Of a stretch of 64,000 bases of DNA, positions 33,120-42,451 are shown piece by piece. The translations under genes and the position numbers were made by a program. How positions within the stretch are numbered: position 1 is the stretch's first letter; every line of letters begins with the position of its first letter. Origin of the DNA: Toxorhynchites rutilus septentrionalis (lineage: Eukaryota > Arthropoda > Insecta > Diptera > Culicidae); assembly GCF_029784135.1 (NCBI RefSeq), contig NC_073745.1:45181521-45245520 (forward strand). Reading direction: 5' to 3'. The notes beneath the pieces are model-generated. The model had not been told where the DNA came from. It was given only the letters and a program-made list of their open reading frames with translations, and ran no database searches.

Positions 33120-34241
33120 ATGAATCCATTGGTGATTGATAACTTCGAAAATCTACTCCAACTGACTCCTCAGTCAAGTTTTATGTCTTTATACCATGAG
33201 TACCTTACACACGACGTGCTCCCTTCACCAGGCATCTCCAACCAAGTTTGCTTCCCATACTTTTGCAATTCCTCTGTCATTTTTGATCTGTCCATGCGAC
33301 AAAAAATCCATGGAATCCCAGATCATCTACGCTCCGATTATATTCCGCCGATATTTTCGGCAGAATATGGGAAAGTTAGATCTGATAAAATGTTCTTTAC
33401 TGACGGTTCATTCATAAACGGGTCCACTGGCTTCGGCATCTTCAATGAAAATTCCAGTGCCTCTTTCAAACTCAAAGATCCTTGTTCCGTGTATGTCGCT
33501 GAACTGGGTGCGATATATTACGCATTAGGGATCATTGAAACATTGCCCACCGACCACTATTTTATTTTTTCAGACAGTCTCAGCTCAATAGAGGCAATCC
33601 GCTCAATGAAAGTTGATAAACGCTCATCTTATTTTCTAACAAGAATAAGACAACTATTGAGTGTTTTGGTCGAAAAATTATTCAAGATTACCTTAGCATG
33701 GGTTCCCTCTCATTGTTCGATTCCGGGGAATGAGAAAGCGGACTCGCTAGCTAAGGTGGGCGCTTTAGAAGGCACACTTTTTGAAAGGCAAATTGCTTAT
33801 AATGAATTTTTCCACATTCCTCGTCAGTATACGCTCGTAAGTTGGCAGCGCATGTGGAGTGGTGATGAGTTCGGTCGTTGGTTACACACGATTATCCCTA
33901 AGGTCTCGACGAGTGCATGGTTCAAGGGATTGAATGTAGGTCGTGATTTCATTCGCGTGATATCTCGGCTTATGTCCAATCACTACAACCTAAACGCGCA
34001 TCTCTATCGCATTGGGCTCGCAGCAAACAATCTTTGTGATTGTGGCGATGGCTACCACGACATCGAGCATGTTGTCTGGTCGTGTATCCGGTTCCATGCT
34101 GCTCGCTCTCAGCTCTCTAGAGCACTGAGAGCACAAGGCAGACAATCGGAGATCCCCGTCCGGGATATCTTAGGTAGCCGTGATCCTGATCTTCTGCTTC
34201 ATCTATACCTGTTCCTCAGGAACGCCGATGTCAACGTTTAA
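33120..34241 (+). CDS. Open RNase H and zinc-finger C-terminus of an I-type ORF2
   Basis: A 373-codon frame without lesions. Residues 1-90 are linker; RNase H follows with all acidic catalytic residues visible: D95 (FFTDGSF), E128 (VAELGAIYYAL), D152 (FSDSLSS) and D208 (GNEKADSLAK), plus H198 in VPSHCSIPG. Near the end CDCGDGYHDIEHVVWSC gives a C306-x-C308-x8-H317-x4-C322 zinc-binding pattern typical of this group. RNase H would remove RNA from the RNA:DNA hybrid during retrotransposition. The ATG is internal to the original ORF2, so this is a fragment, not an independent gene. Its openness suggests recent insertion. Confidence 0.82.
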   Translation: MNPLVIDNFENLLQLTPQSSFMSLYHEYLTHDVLPSPGISNQVCFPYFCNSSVIFDLSMRQKIHGIPDHLRSDYIPPIFSAEYGKVRSDKMFFTDGSFINGSTGFGIFNENSSASFKLKDPCSVYVAELGAIYYALGIIETLPTDHYFIFSDSLSSIEAIRSMKVDKRSSYFLTRIRQLLSVLVEKLFKITLAWVPSHCSIPGNEKADSLAKVGALEGTLFERQIAYNEFFHIPRQYTLVSWQRMWSGDEFGRWLHTIIPKVSTSAWFKGLNVGRDFIRVISRLMSNHYNLNAHLYRIGLAANNLCDCGDGYHDIEHVVWSCIRFHAARSQLSRALRAQGRQSEIPVRDILGSRDPDLLLHLYLFLRNADVNV

Positions 34242-34768
34242 TGATGTTTCCTTCGTTGTGTCCCCGTGTTATATCCTATCCCTAAGTAAAAGTTATAACT
34301 TTTACTTAGTCGCGGCAATACATACACACACTCTTTACAGATACACGGGCCAAAGGTTGTGCAGTCCACTGATCATTCAACAAGAGCCAAAGGTTGTACC
34401 GCTCATGACAACTCTACACGAGCTGATGATTGCGCCGGCTAGTGACCATTCTATCCTGGATTCCTCGAGTCGAGAAAGACGCACCACGCTAGATATGGGG
34501 TACAGACTAGGGGGGCGTTGCTGATTAATGGTCAGCTGCATCCCAATAGGAAGTATCCCGTGTCGGGCACACGTACAGATCATTGGAGACAGCAACATCC
34601 CAATTACGAAAACACTTGTAATAATAACCTCGAGCCAACCACGAGTAAACGGTTACATATTACTAACATAGATAATAAGAAAAATTGTCAAAGTATTGAA
34701 CTCCCGGCCCCGTGAGGCTAACGCCATTTGAGCCTTAATAAAAATATATATTTTGGATAAAAAAAAAT
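34242..34768 (+). other. 3'UTR of the I-type element
   Basis: Includes an inverted motif, taagtaaaagttataacttt then tacttag (34,284-34,310), and ends with ctcccggccccgtgaggcta, 'ttgagccttaataaaaat' and an A-tail. The last 80 bp match 55,529-55,613. Confidence 0.75.
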
Positions 34769-34834
34769 AATCATCAATAGTGAAAAAATTGAATATGTTG
34801 ATAAAGCTTCCAATCTTGGTGTAATATTCCATTC

Positions 34835-35131
34835 ATCGGCTGGCTTCTTCTTCTTCTTAAATGCCTCTAACGTTCCTAGAGGAACTTCGCCGTCCCAACG
34901 TAGTATTACTTGCGTCATTTTTAGTAGTACTTAGTTGAGATTTCTATGCCAAATAACACGCCTTGAATGCATTCTGAGTGGCAAGCTATAGAATACGCGT
35001 GACCACAGTGCAAGTCGGAGAAAATTTCTGTGACGAAAAATTCCCCCGACCAGAACGGGAATCGAACCCGAACCCCCGGCATAATAATGTGTAACGCTAA
35101 CCACACGGCCACGGGAGCACATCGCCTGGCT
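34835..35131 (-). mobile_element. Full-length tRNA-derived SINE with target duplication
   Basis: The 275-bp body (34,846-35,120) on the minus strand starts GCTCCCGTGGCCGTGTGG (A box GTGGCCGTGTGGTTA), with B box GGTTCGATTCC, and ends in a (GAA)n tail. It is flanked by ATCGGCTGGCT (34,835-34,845) and ATCGCCTGGCT (35,121-35,131), one mismatch. Related pieces lie at 43,316 (3' part) and 53,640 (head). Confidence 0.93.
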
Positions 35132-35601
35132 GAATGAAAGAAATTAGCAAGGAGTTAGATTAATTTTGGAGTGTTAAAAATGGTCAAAATGATAGAGTTT
35201 AGGTTAGTTTTAATTTTTTTTTGTTTAAATTTTGTTTTGATTGTTTTCAATTGAATGTGGTGTGAACAACAAGGTATCCGATTGTAGAATATTTATAAAG
35301 ATGAACCCCTACTCTACAAATACAAATTATGAATAAATAAATGAAATAAAGACATTCGAAAACGCAAATGGATATTTTCAATTCAAGAAAATAAATTACA
35401 TAAATATGATTATTCCGAAAAAAGGCTTTCCTTTTCTGGTGGACTTTATATTTGGTGTGAATGTATCGTCACGACTCAAAAATGGTCATCTGCACTAAAC
35501 CACTAAAACTATCGACATCAAATCTTTGAGAAGAGGGAGTAGAATAAATGGATCGGAAAGACAAATGACGAGTAGATAATTATATAGTAGTATAAATTTG
35601 C
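35132..35601. other. No gene seen
   Basis: AT-rich spacer with no repeat landmark I can place. Confidence 0.5.
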
Positions 35602-35904
35602 TTGGAATTGATCCTAATTTCCATTAAACCCGAACATAATGAATATGAAACAAAACCATTACCCGAGCCGAAACTGCTAGCCAACGACGACGACGACGAA
35701 AACTTTCATGAACTCATTCGAATGGTTTATGGAGCATCAAATCCGAATATGGAAATGATGCAACATTTCCTACTGCCCATCAGCATTTCCCGTGACATCG
35801 AAAATCACTTCATAGACGCCTGGATGATCTCATTCCGCGGTATTGTTTATGGAGTCTATTCCAACCACTTCTGCTGTCCTAATGGTTCCTCTGAGTTCGA
35901 CTAA
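35602..35904 (+). CDS. Uncertain open frame, 100 codons
   Basis: The codons are less AT-biased than the surroundings and include an acidic run (DDDDENFHELIRMVYG, about residues 30-45) and a C-terminal SNHFCCPNGSSEFD. I recognise no domain, signal peptide or membrane segment. There is no clear promoter or splice site, and the upstream sequence is AT-rich. It may be a single exon of an unknown gene or chance. Confidence 0.25.
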   Translation: MELILISIKPEHNEYETKPLPEPKLLANDDDDENFHELIRMVYGASNPNMEMMQHFLLPISISRDIENHFIDAWMISFRGIVYGVYSNHFCCPNGSSEFD

Positions 35905-37440
35905 ATGGATTGAATAAAATAATATTCAATGGATCAATAAAACCCATTAACATGATAATTTTACACTGGCAATTTTGCTGTTGTTTTCGTCTCCGCCTTT
36001 TGCTCCTTCGATTTCACACCTCAACGGCTGCCATCGAAAGCCAAAGGAAAGCCAGCCACATGTCAACGTCGTGCCTAACCGGGCCAAGGAGTGGTCACTT
36101 GTGTGCGTCGCTGGAGAACCACATCTTAATTTTCGACTGTTTCACCTGTCCCGGATTTCTCCCTGCTTCTCGCCCATAGTTCAGTGTCATTGGCAGCGCC
36201 CACGTTTAGCATGTTTACCGGACGGGAAACGCAAATTGCACCTCGATTCCGAGCGACCACAGCGGATTATCGTGACAGTTTACGGTGATCCGTGGGCCTA
36301 AATTAAAAGTTTTCGCTCGCTTAAGTGATTTTGGGTAGACTTTATGGGAATCACAGGGATGGGCCTTACTGATCATGTTCGATGTTTTGTGCGAGGTGAT
36401 TCCGTTAATCTCGTTATTTATTAGTGAAATTGTGAATTTGGGAATCTAGGTTCATGAAAAGCGTGCGAAAAGAAGAATGCAGATTTCATAAATTGTTCGA
36501 AACTCGATTCTTTCGCCAAAGGTTTCTCCGTCAGCTCACCTGACGCTCACCACGCGATTTGCATATTTTATTAATTTCGTTAGAGCACTCAATGTACTTC
36601 CAAATTATATTCCACCACGAAAACCCATAAGACACGTACCGATCCAGCTTCTGGCAGGACTTATCATAACCATTGCGCTCCAATTCATCGAAAAGCGAAT
36701 AACAATTTTCTCCGGCATATTATCAGCGCAATGACTTCGAGATATCCCTCTGTCTCCCGGCTTTCTTCTGTTGCTCCTCTGATAAATCCAAAAAGAACTC
36801 ACGTATTATCATTATGATTATTTTGCATGACCTTCTCCCCCAATCCATCCCTCACAGTCGCCGCTCTATCTTACACATCAGCGCAGCCTGAACTTTCGAC
36901 ATTTCGAACGCAGCCACCTGATGCAGAAGTGCACCAGGACTGACTGACTGACTGACTAGCGGAGCATCACCGGGGAAAGATGATTGGATTTTGGCTTGGT
37001 CGTAGAGCCCAAGTTGGGTGGGGTGCCGAGGGAAGGGAGATATAATGTTCCCTTCAAATGGTACGCCGGAATAATCAAAGCATAATTCACTGCCATCCGC
37101 TACTGCTGTTGCTGCCGCGCTGAGAACCAATCTTCAAAAAAAAAAACGGATTCTCCCCGTCGAAGGATGCACCAGCAGCCACGAAGGTAGCTCTGATTGC
37201 GATTTGAATAATCATTTCGATTATGATAACGCAGCGTCATTACCGGGTACTATCTGAATTGAGCGCAGCAGAATGCGACGAAGCGTGATATTAAGTGAAG
37301 TAACGGGAGGATTGCAGAATTCTTACATGAGGCTCAGAAGAATTGTTCGGGTGGATGAAATTGAATTTTTTTGTTTTCATTACAATTGGAGGTAGTTTCT
37401 TTGATATTTTTTACACAGAAATTGCATATAACTTGTTTAA
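35905..37440. other. Low-copy block without recognisable gene
   Basis: Mixed composition with GC-richer islands (36,000-36,300 and 36,860-37,280), not repeated in the window. It contains a short (GACT)n run near 36,940-36,957. Overlapping frames on both strands show no motif. Candidate intronic or regulatory DNA. Confidence 0.4.
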
Positions 37441-37449
37441 AATTCTTTA

Positions 37450-37740
37450 TTGCGTTTTACAAGTCCATACAATATGCGTTATAGATGTGAAACAATTAGA
37501 CAGATGGTGGTTCTTCATCTTCAATCTTGCTCAAAATTCCCGGAACCCTCGCTAGAATGGTGTGGACCCTGTACGTCTGATGATACGAGATTTTAGTTGC
37601 TGAGTTGTGATACCTTCCCAGCCATTTTCATACACTAACTGGGACAGTATGGTCCAATGTGACTCGACTGGCCTAGGCTGGGGTACGTTTGGGAGCTTGT
37701 CTTTTTTATGTACAAACAGTATGTTATGGGCGGTCAACCT
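37450..37740 (-). pseudogene. C-terminal fragment of a Tc1-type transposase
   Basis: The minus-strand frame reads DKLPNVPQPRPVESHWTILS, then QLVYENGWEGITTQQLKSRI. The NVPQ-RP-E--W block carries the third catalytic residue (E in PVESHW) followed by the family's usual C-terminal helix region. Both upstream catalytic residues are absent. It is a different subfamily from the DD37E copies. Confidence 0.75.
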
Positions 37741-38395
37741 ACCCCGAGTAGCCTCTGTGTAATGGCATGAAGCTAGGTTCGTTAATCACTTCAATTCACT
37801 TGTGGCAACGCATAAAAAACAATATGTGCGACTGATACTAAAGTACACAAGCACTTTTTCACCAGACACCCAGAAAAGCGATGCGATGTATCATTTAATC
37901 GAGCTTCGGATTTGATATTGCTAACAAAATAGCACCGGGGTGTGCGACCCCTTTTTCCGATGTCGATCATCCGAAGTAATGTTGCTCTCACATATCATAT
38001 AAAGCAAAACTGCTGCATGTGACATCTGCAAGAAAATTACAATACAACTTATTGCATTTTCGTTTCGAACGAGTGATTTACGCCGCTCCATTAGTTGCTT
38101 TCCAAATGGGATTCATTTGTCGCAAGGAAAGGTAAGTGTGCACTTCTCGCTCCGAAGAGAAATCCCTCAAAGTTGAAGTACGTCTTACCTAAGTACGTCG
38201 AGTTCAGTTCGGTTCACACTTCTTAACAACAATGAGTTAATGCACATCCCCAATGACGTATAAACAGTAGGTAAAAAGTAAGTAAAAAAGTGTATGGGAA
38301 AATATGAATGTTTACGATTTTTGTCAATTTTTACCATCTACGGACGAAATAATTAATTTATGGCAAAACAAACAAATCTTAAAGAATTTCCGATT
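37741..38395. other. No gene seen
   Basis: AT-rich sequence. The minus-strand frame 37,791-37,991 has no motif. Tandem 'aagtacgtc' near 38,180-38,200 is minor. Confidence 0.45.
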
Positions 38396-38399
38396 CGAT

Positions 38400-38690
38400 T
38401 GGTATGCAAGCCATCAAAGCTATCTTACAAAAGTCACTGGAGAATAAACGACCACTGCACGAGAAAAGACACAACAAAATGATTTTACAACATGACAACA
38501 CTCGAAGTCATGTCAAACCTGTATGGAGACGCTTGAATCGGAAATTCTCCCGACAAGCCGTATTCACCAAATTCCTATTATCACTTTTATCACGTATTAC
38601 AAACAATGGCTTACGTGATGGTTGTGCAGCACTTACATTCTCACGGAAACGCCAAAGAAATTTGTTGACTTTTGAGTAACCTAGTAAGAG
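38400..38690 (+). pseudogene. mariner transposase relic (central/C-terminal)
   Basis: Frame 38,404-38,679 begins with NKRPLHEKRHNKMILQHDNT, where KVILQHDNA is the mariner block holding the second catalytic Asp, followed by RSHVKPVW. Shifting one frame gives METLESEILP, the next conserved block, after which text decays. No inverted repeats were found. Confidence 0.75.
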
Positions 38691-39027
38691 ACGCGTCGTA
38701 GTTTGATTATGGAATTGAGATGTCGAGATTGAGGAGAGTAGTTGCAAACGATTGAAATATTTTCAGTGACATTTTGTAAATGGAGCATTAATTTTTACGA
38801 ACAAAAAATTCAGATTCAAGATTACAATGTATTGTAAGTGTGTTAGAATTGAAACATTCCAAAATACATTGAAACGATCTATTAAATTAATCGGATATGA
38901 TCGACAAAAAAAGAACGAATGAGTGATTTGATCAAAAGTGTGTATGGTGTTTCTCGATTCAATGTATTTTTATTAACTGATATGTTCGATCCCCAAAAGT
39001 CAAATGTAAAAAGAATAAAGTAATATA
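38691..39027. other. No gene seen
   Basis: AT-rich spacer leading up to the next element. Confidence 0.45.
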
Positions 39028-39911
39028 TTGACGTGGGACTACGTCTAACCGGAGTATATGAGGGTGAAATGGAAACCTAAACACAGAACATGCAGGAAAA
39101 AATGAAAGATTTCGAATGCTTATAACTCGAACATTTCTTAATAGATCAAAAAGATGGTTACATCAATTGATAGGGAATATTTCTACGCGTCTATCACAAT
39201 TATTGAAATGTTATTTTCCATGAGAGAAACAATTGTATAACTGTAAAATGTCAAGTGTTATCTAAACGCCCTAACTGCCTCGTTCTGATTGGTTCGCTTT
39301 ACGGTTTCCCCAACACAGCCATCAAAATCAATTTGCCTGGGGGAATCCGCTTTGGAATTATACATGCAAGTATGGGATATTTTTGTTCCTATGGAGCTGT
39401 ATTTCCCTAACACGGACTTCAAAATCAATGTGCCTGGGGGAACACGCTTTGCAAATACATGCAAGCTGCGAGTACTTTTGTGTTCGCTTGACTTTGTGTA
39501 GACCGGGACATGCTTCTCTAAAACGTACTTCTAAACTGAGAAACCTGGGAAAATCGACATTATAGATACTAGAGGTGAATGAATTCTCGCGGTTTGAGAA
39601 CTACCTAAACATGAGAGATGCAATAATTCCAGAGGAAAATGTAAAATACAATGATCATTTGACAATTCTTTCGTTCACATATTTGATAGCGCTAGGCATC
39701 ACATCAAACGCAAAAGTACGGTCATCGAATTTACTTGTAACGAAGAACCTAATGTATCGATTTTTTTTACTTACAAAGCAAATATGTTGAATTCAATTGA
39801 ATTCGAAAATTGTTTCATTCAATCGTTAATTTAATAAATACAGTACAGATGCTCACTACGACAACGGTAGTCCCACGCCAACCTTGCGGTTGTATCATAG
39901 ATATAACCCAC
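39028..39911 (+). mobile_element. GACGT-end non-autonomous element, complete copy
   Basis: Left end TTGACGTGGGACTACGTC; right end ggtagtcccacgccaacctt followed by gcggttgtatcatagatataa. Inside are about three monomers with 'ccctaacacggacttcaaaa' and 'ttgcaaatacatgcaagc'. It is non-coding and directly adjacent (8 bp) to the histone-bearing element. Confidence 0.82.
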
Positions 39912-40042
39912 TAATTTTTTGACGTAGGACTACGTCTTTCATTTCTATACCGAGGTGTAAAACCAAAGTTTCGAGAACGAAAGCGTTACGCTGGAGACCG
40001 AGATTTTGAGCGCTAATAGCTCTTAAACAACTTCTGGGTCGA

Positions 40043-40202
40043 CGGTCGACTTCTGATAGCGATGAATTTCACGCAAAGTTCCCGGTCGATAGCGATGTGG
40101 CTTCTCCACCTATCCTGCTACTGGTGCGAGCTGACTTCGTGTGCCTTACCACCGAATGACTAACGAGCTGTCTGCGAAAGACTAACGAGCTCGAGTCCTC
40201 AC
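40043..40202 (-). pseudogene. Histone H3 pseudogene, inverted 5' part
   Basis: Reverse complement of the plus-strand copies. It runs from the start-codon region (GTG in place of ATG, at 40,200-40,202) through a partly duplicated 'cagctcgttagtc' segment and the codons for [10 protein letters not shown] to the YQKST region, and breaks at 40,043. The upstream 'tcgttcatttcttactctac' promoter text is also present, inverted. Stops and deletions make it non-coding. Confidence 0.85.
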
Positions 40203-40242
40203 GGTGCGAGAGTAGAGTAAGAAATGAACGAAAGCAAAGGAA

Positions 40243-40373
40243 GCGTCATTTTAAAAACCATAAAAGTATAGAATCTAAATCCGACCCTTATTATATTCGT
40301 GAGTATACAGTAAGCTTATATAATAAAGAGGGTGGGGGTTACATTCGATTCTTTTATGTTTTATAAAATGACA
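40243..40373. promoter_or_regulatory. Shared divergent promoter palindrome of two H3 copies
   Basis: The left arm (reading outwards: cattttaaaaaccataaaag then tatagaatctaaat) mirrors the right arm (cgattcttttatgttttata then aaatgac) around a centre near 40,308. The right side keeps a TATA-like TTATAAAA at 40,361-40,368, 47 bp before the ATG; the third copy has the same box at 41,251-41,258. Function is inferred from homology only. Confidence 0.6.
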
Positions 40374-40414
40374 CTTCCCTTGCTTTCGTTCATTTCTTAC
40401 TCTACTCTCGCACC

Positions 40415-40790
40415 ATGAGGACTCGTTTCATCGGGACTAAGCAGACAGCTCGTTAGTCCTTCGGTGGTAAAGCATCACGAAAGCAGCTCGGATAAGCGCA
40501 CCAGCCGCAGGAAGCGTGAAGAAGCCACATCTCTATCGACCGAGAACTTCGCATGAAATTCGTCGCTATCAGAAGTCGACCGAATTGCTGATCCGCAAGC
40601 TACCTTTGCAGCATTTGGTTCGTGGAATTGCTCAGGACTTCAAAACCGATTTGCGCTTCCAAAGTTCCGCGGTTATGACGCTGCAGGAGGCTTATTCGAA
40701 GATACCAATTTGTGTGCTATCCATGCAAAATGCGTCACATCATGCCCAAGGACATCCAGCTGGCCCATCGTATCCGAGGAGAGCGTGCTA
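40415..40790 (+). pseudogene. Replication-dependent histone H3 pseudogene
   Basis: From ATG 40,415 the text reads, across small indels, TKQTAR, a stop, GGKA, RKQL, a gap where the residues after 'QL' are lost, then [40 protein letters not shown] and [18 protein letters not shown]. About eight codons are deleted, then [12 protein letters not shown] and, after another shift, [16 protein letters not shown]. This is nearly the whole core histone H3, the nucleosome subunit that wraps DNA. The open part 40,516-40,839 cannot make a functional histone. It has no introns and no A-tail, and is followed by a histone stem-loop, so it derives from a genomic H3 gene and not from polyadenylated mRNA. Confidence 0.93.
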
Positions 40791-40813
40791 TATTAGCTTA
40801 GCATATAATCAAC

Positions 40814-40829
40814 AGCCCTTTTCAGGGCT
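40814..40829 (+). terminator. Histone mRNA 3' stem-loop
   Basis: AGCCCTTTTCAGGGCT forms a perfect 6-bp stem with a 4-nt TTTC loop, preceded by 'caac' and followed by 'cca', matching the conserved signal bound by stem-loop binding protein in replication-dependent histone mRNAs. It lies 24 bp after the end of the H3 homology, the expected short distance. A purine-rich 'gagttcagaaaag' lies about 18 bp downstream, where a histone downstream element would be. Confidence 0.9.
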
Positions 40830-40849
40830 CCAAATTTGATGGATTAGAG

Positions 40850-41240
40850 TTCAGAAAAGTTTTTTACAGGCCGAACTGAAAGGAGCATTTAGCGAAAATC
40901 GTGGTTTCGATAATAATTCATTACCGATAGGTGCCATGGATATGGATTTCATAATGAAGAATATGAAATACATGACATGATGTAGTGAATATATCCCCAT
41001 ATCGAAGAAATCACTTTAATGAAACTGTTTACCGTTTGTCGTTTTTAAGTGTTGGGAAAGGGCATTATTTTTGCTGAGTAAATTCCAAGAAAAAATCCAT
41101 TCCTTCTTTAAGCGTGATTCATTCTGCTTCGGATCAACGGAACAGTGATAATCATTTCATACAAAAGATAAAATGTCCAAGAGTTATATGATTGCTATTT
41201 ATTGAGTCGGAAAATTGTTTCAATAGCTTAATGATAGCTT
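40850..41240. other. Spacer between the two direct H3 copies
   Basis: AT-rich, non-coding. The part near 41,165-41,230 resembles internal sequence of the GACGT-end family as far as I can judge; no other feature is seen. Confidence 0.4.
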
Positions 41241-41599
41241 CGAAAACAGGTTATAAAATGACGCTTCCTTTGCTTTCGTTCATTTCTTACTCTACTCTCG
41301 CACCGTGACGACTCGTTTGTTTGGGACCAAGCAGATAGCAGGTTAGTCTTTCAGTGGTAAGGCACACGAAAGCAGCTCGGATAAGCGCACCAGCCGCAGG
41401 ATAGGTGAAGAAGCCACATCGCTATCGACCGGGAACTTTGCATGAAATTCATCGCTATCAGAAGTCGACCGAATTGCTGATCCGCAAGCTACCTTTGCAG
41501 CTTTTGGATCGTGGAATTGCTCAGGACTTCAAAACCGACTTGCGCTTCCAATGTTCCGCGGTTATGACGCTGCAGGAGGCTTATTCGAAGATACAAATT
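41241..41599 (+). pseudogene. Second direct histone H3 pseudogene, 3'-truncated
   Basis: It includes the same upstream text (ttataaaatgacgcttcctt at 41,251) and then GTG in place of ATG at 41,305. It carries the same in-frame stop and the same internal deletion before [10 protein letters not shown], then [40 protein letters not shown] and the same eight-codon deletion. Homology stops at about 41,599 in FEDTN. Shared lesions show that it and 40,415-40,790 descend from one already decayed copy. Confidence 0.92.
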
Positions 41600-41643
41600 T
41601 TTTTTGAAATGATATTTTGGTGGTGAAACCCATTCATTTTTCG

Positions 41644-41799
41644 TGAGGCGTCGTGCACAAATTACGTAACGCGATAAGGGGGGAGGGGTTAGATGTTGCG
41701 TTACTTTCTGTTTATTAGAGATAGGAAATTGCGTTACTAAAGGGGGGGGAGGTTCAAAATCCGGATTTTTGCGTTACGTAATGTGTGCACGACGCCTGA
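41644..41799. mobile_element. MITE with 26-bp terminal inverted repeats
   Basis: The body (41,647-41,796, 150 bp) starts GGCGTCGTGCACAAATTACG and ends with the inverted equivalent; 25 of 26 terminal positions match (TAACGC completes each arm). It is flanked by TGA on both sides (41,644-41,646 and 41,797-41,799), a likely 3-bp duplication as in Harbinger-type elements. The interior has G-runs and no frame. A relic end lies at 12,980. Confidence 0.88.
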
Positions 41800-42002
41800 G
41801 GACATCGACAAGACAACATCGTTACTGAACGAGCTGAACGGCGAGGGATCGAGGTATTCATTACCTGGCTTGACCTGACCTGAAATGCAATCAGTTTGTT
41901 TTAACTGTGAGGGAGCGCAGAAAAGCCGATCGATCAGAAGGAGAAGAGAAGGTGACCAAGAGAGTATCAGCATCGAAATACGGTTCCTCGGGAAGACATA
42001 GA

Positions 42003-42040
42003 AGCAGCCGCCACACACACACACACATACACGCGCGCAA
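42003..42040. repeat. CA-rich microsatellite
   Basis: cacacacacacaca followed by tacacgcgcgc. Confidence 0.85.
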
Positions 42041-42451
42041 CGCTTTTCGTTTGCTGGTTATCAAGAGGAAACCTGGAAAGAAATGATCGTTGCTGAAAAA
42101 TAATCTGCCAGTTCCCCTTGGAATTGAAAATTACATTCAAGCGAGTTTATTTTAATGTTTTCTATCCATATAATACTGCGACCACATACATTTGGTTTTG
42201 TGATTTGTCAATCAAGTGCAGTTAACAGGAAAGCTTCTGAAGATTATTCTTCAGAACAAGGTTTTTTGTATCCAATATTGGATGCATAAAACCTTGAGTC
42301 TTCAAAGTAACACTCTCGTTTTTGAAGTCACCCAAATATTTATTTATTCATTCATTCAGGATGGATTTAGATTCAACTTCAAACAAATGATCTCTAAATC
42401 AACGATAGTCCTACGTCACCCTTGCGGTTATACCATAGATATAACCCACTT

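Larger units (their letters stand above)
32795..34768 (+). mobile_element. I-type non-LTR retrotransposon, 5'-truncated and internally deleted
   Basis: It begins inside the RT domain and keeps motif A and the PQGS block. Most of the rest of the RT between about 33,100 and 33,120 is lost. RNase H, the C-terminal zinc motif, the 3'UTR and an A-rich end (ttttggataaaaaaaa, 34,753-34,768) remain. The same 3' end occurs inverted at 55,529-55,613. Confidence 0.8.
39919..42451. mobile_element. GACGT-end element carrying decayed histone H3 genes
   Basis: Left end TTGACGTAGGACTACGTC (39,919) and right end tagtcctacgtcacccttgc followed by ggttataccatagatataa (about 42,405-42,451) match the ends of neighbouring GACGT-end elements. 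Between them lie three histone H3 pseudogenes (40,043-40,202 minus; 40,415-40,790 plus; 41,305-41,599 plus), a histone 3' stem-loop, a nested MITE (41,647-41,796) and the module 'gagctgaacggcgaggga' (near 41,840) shared with family F. No transposase is present. The pairing of these two ends as one element is an inference from end type and orientation. Confidence 0.65.
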
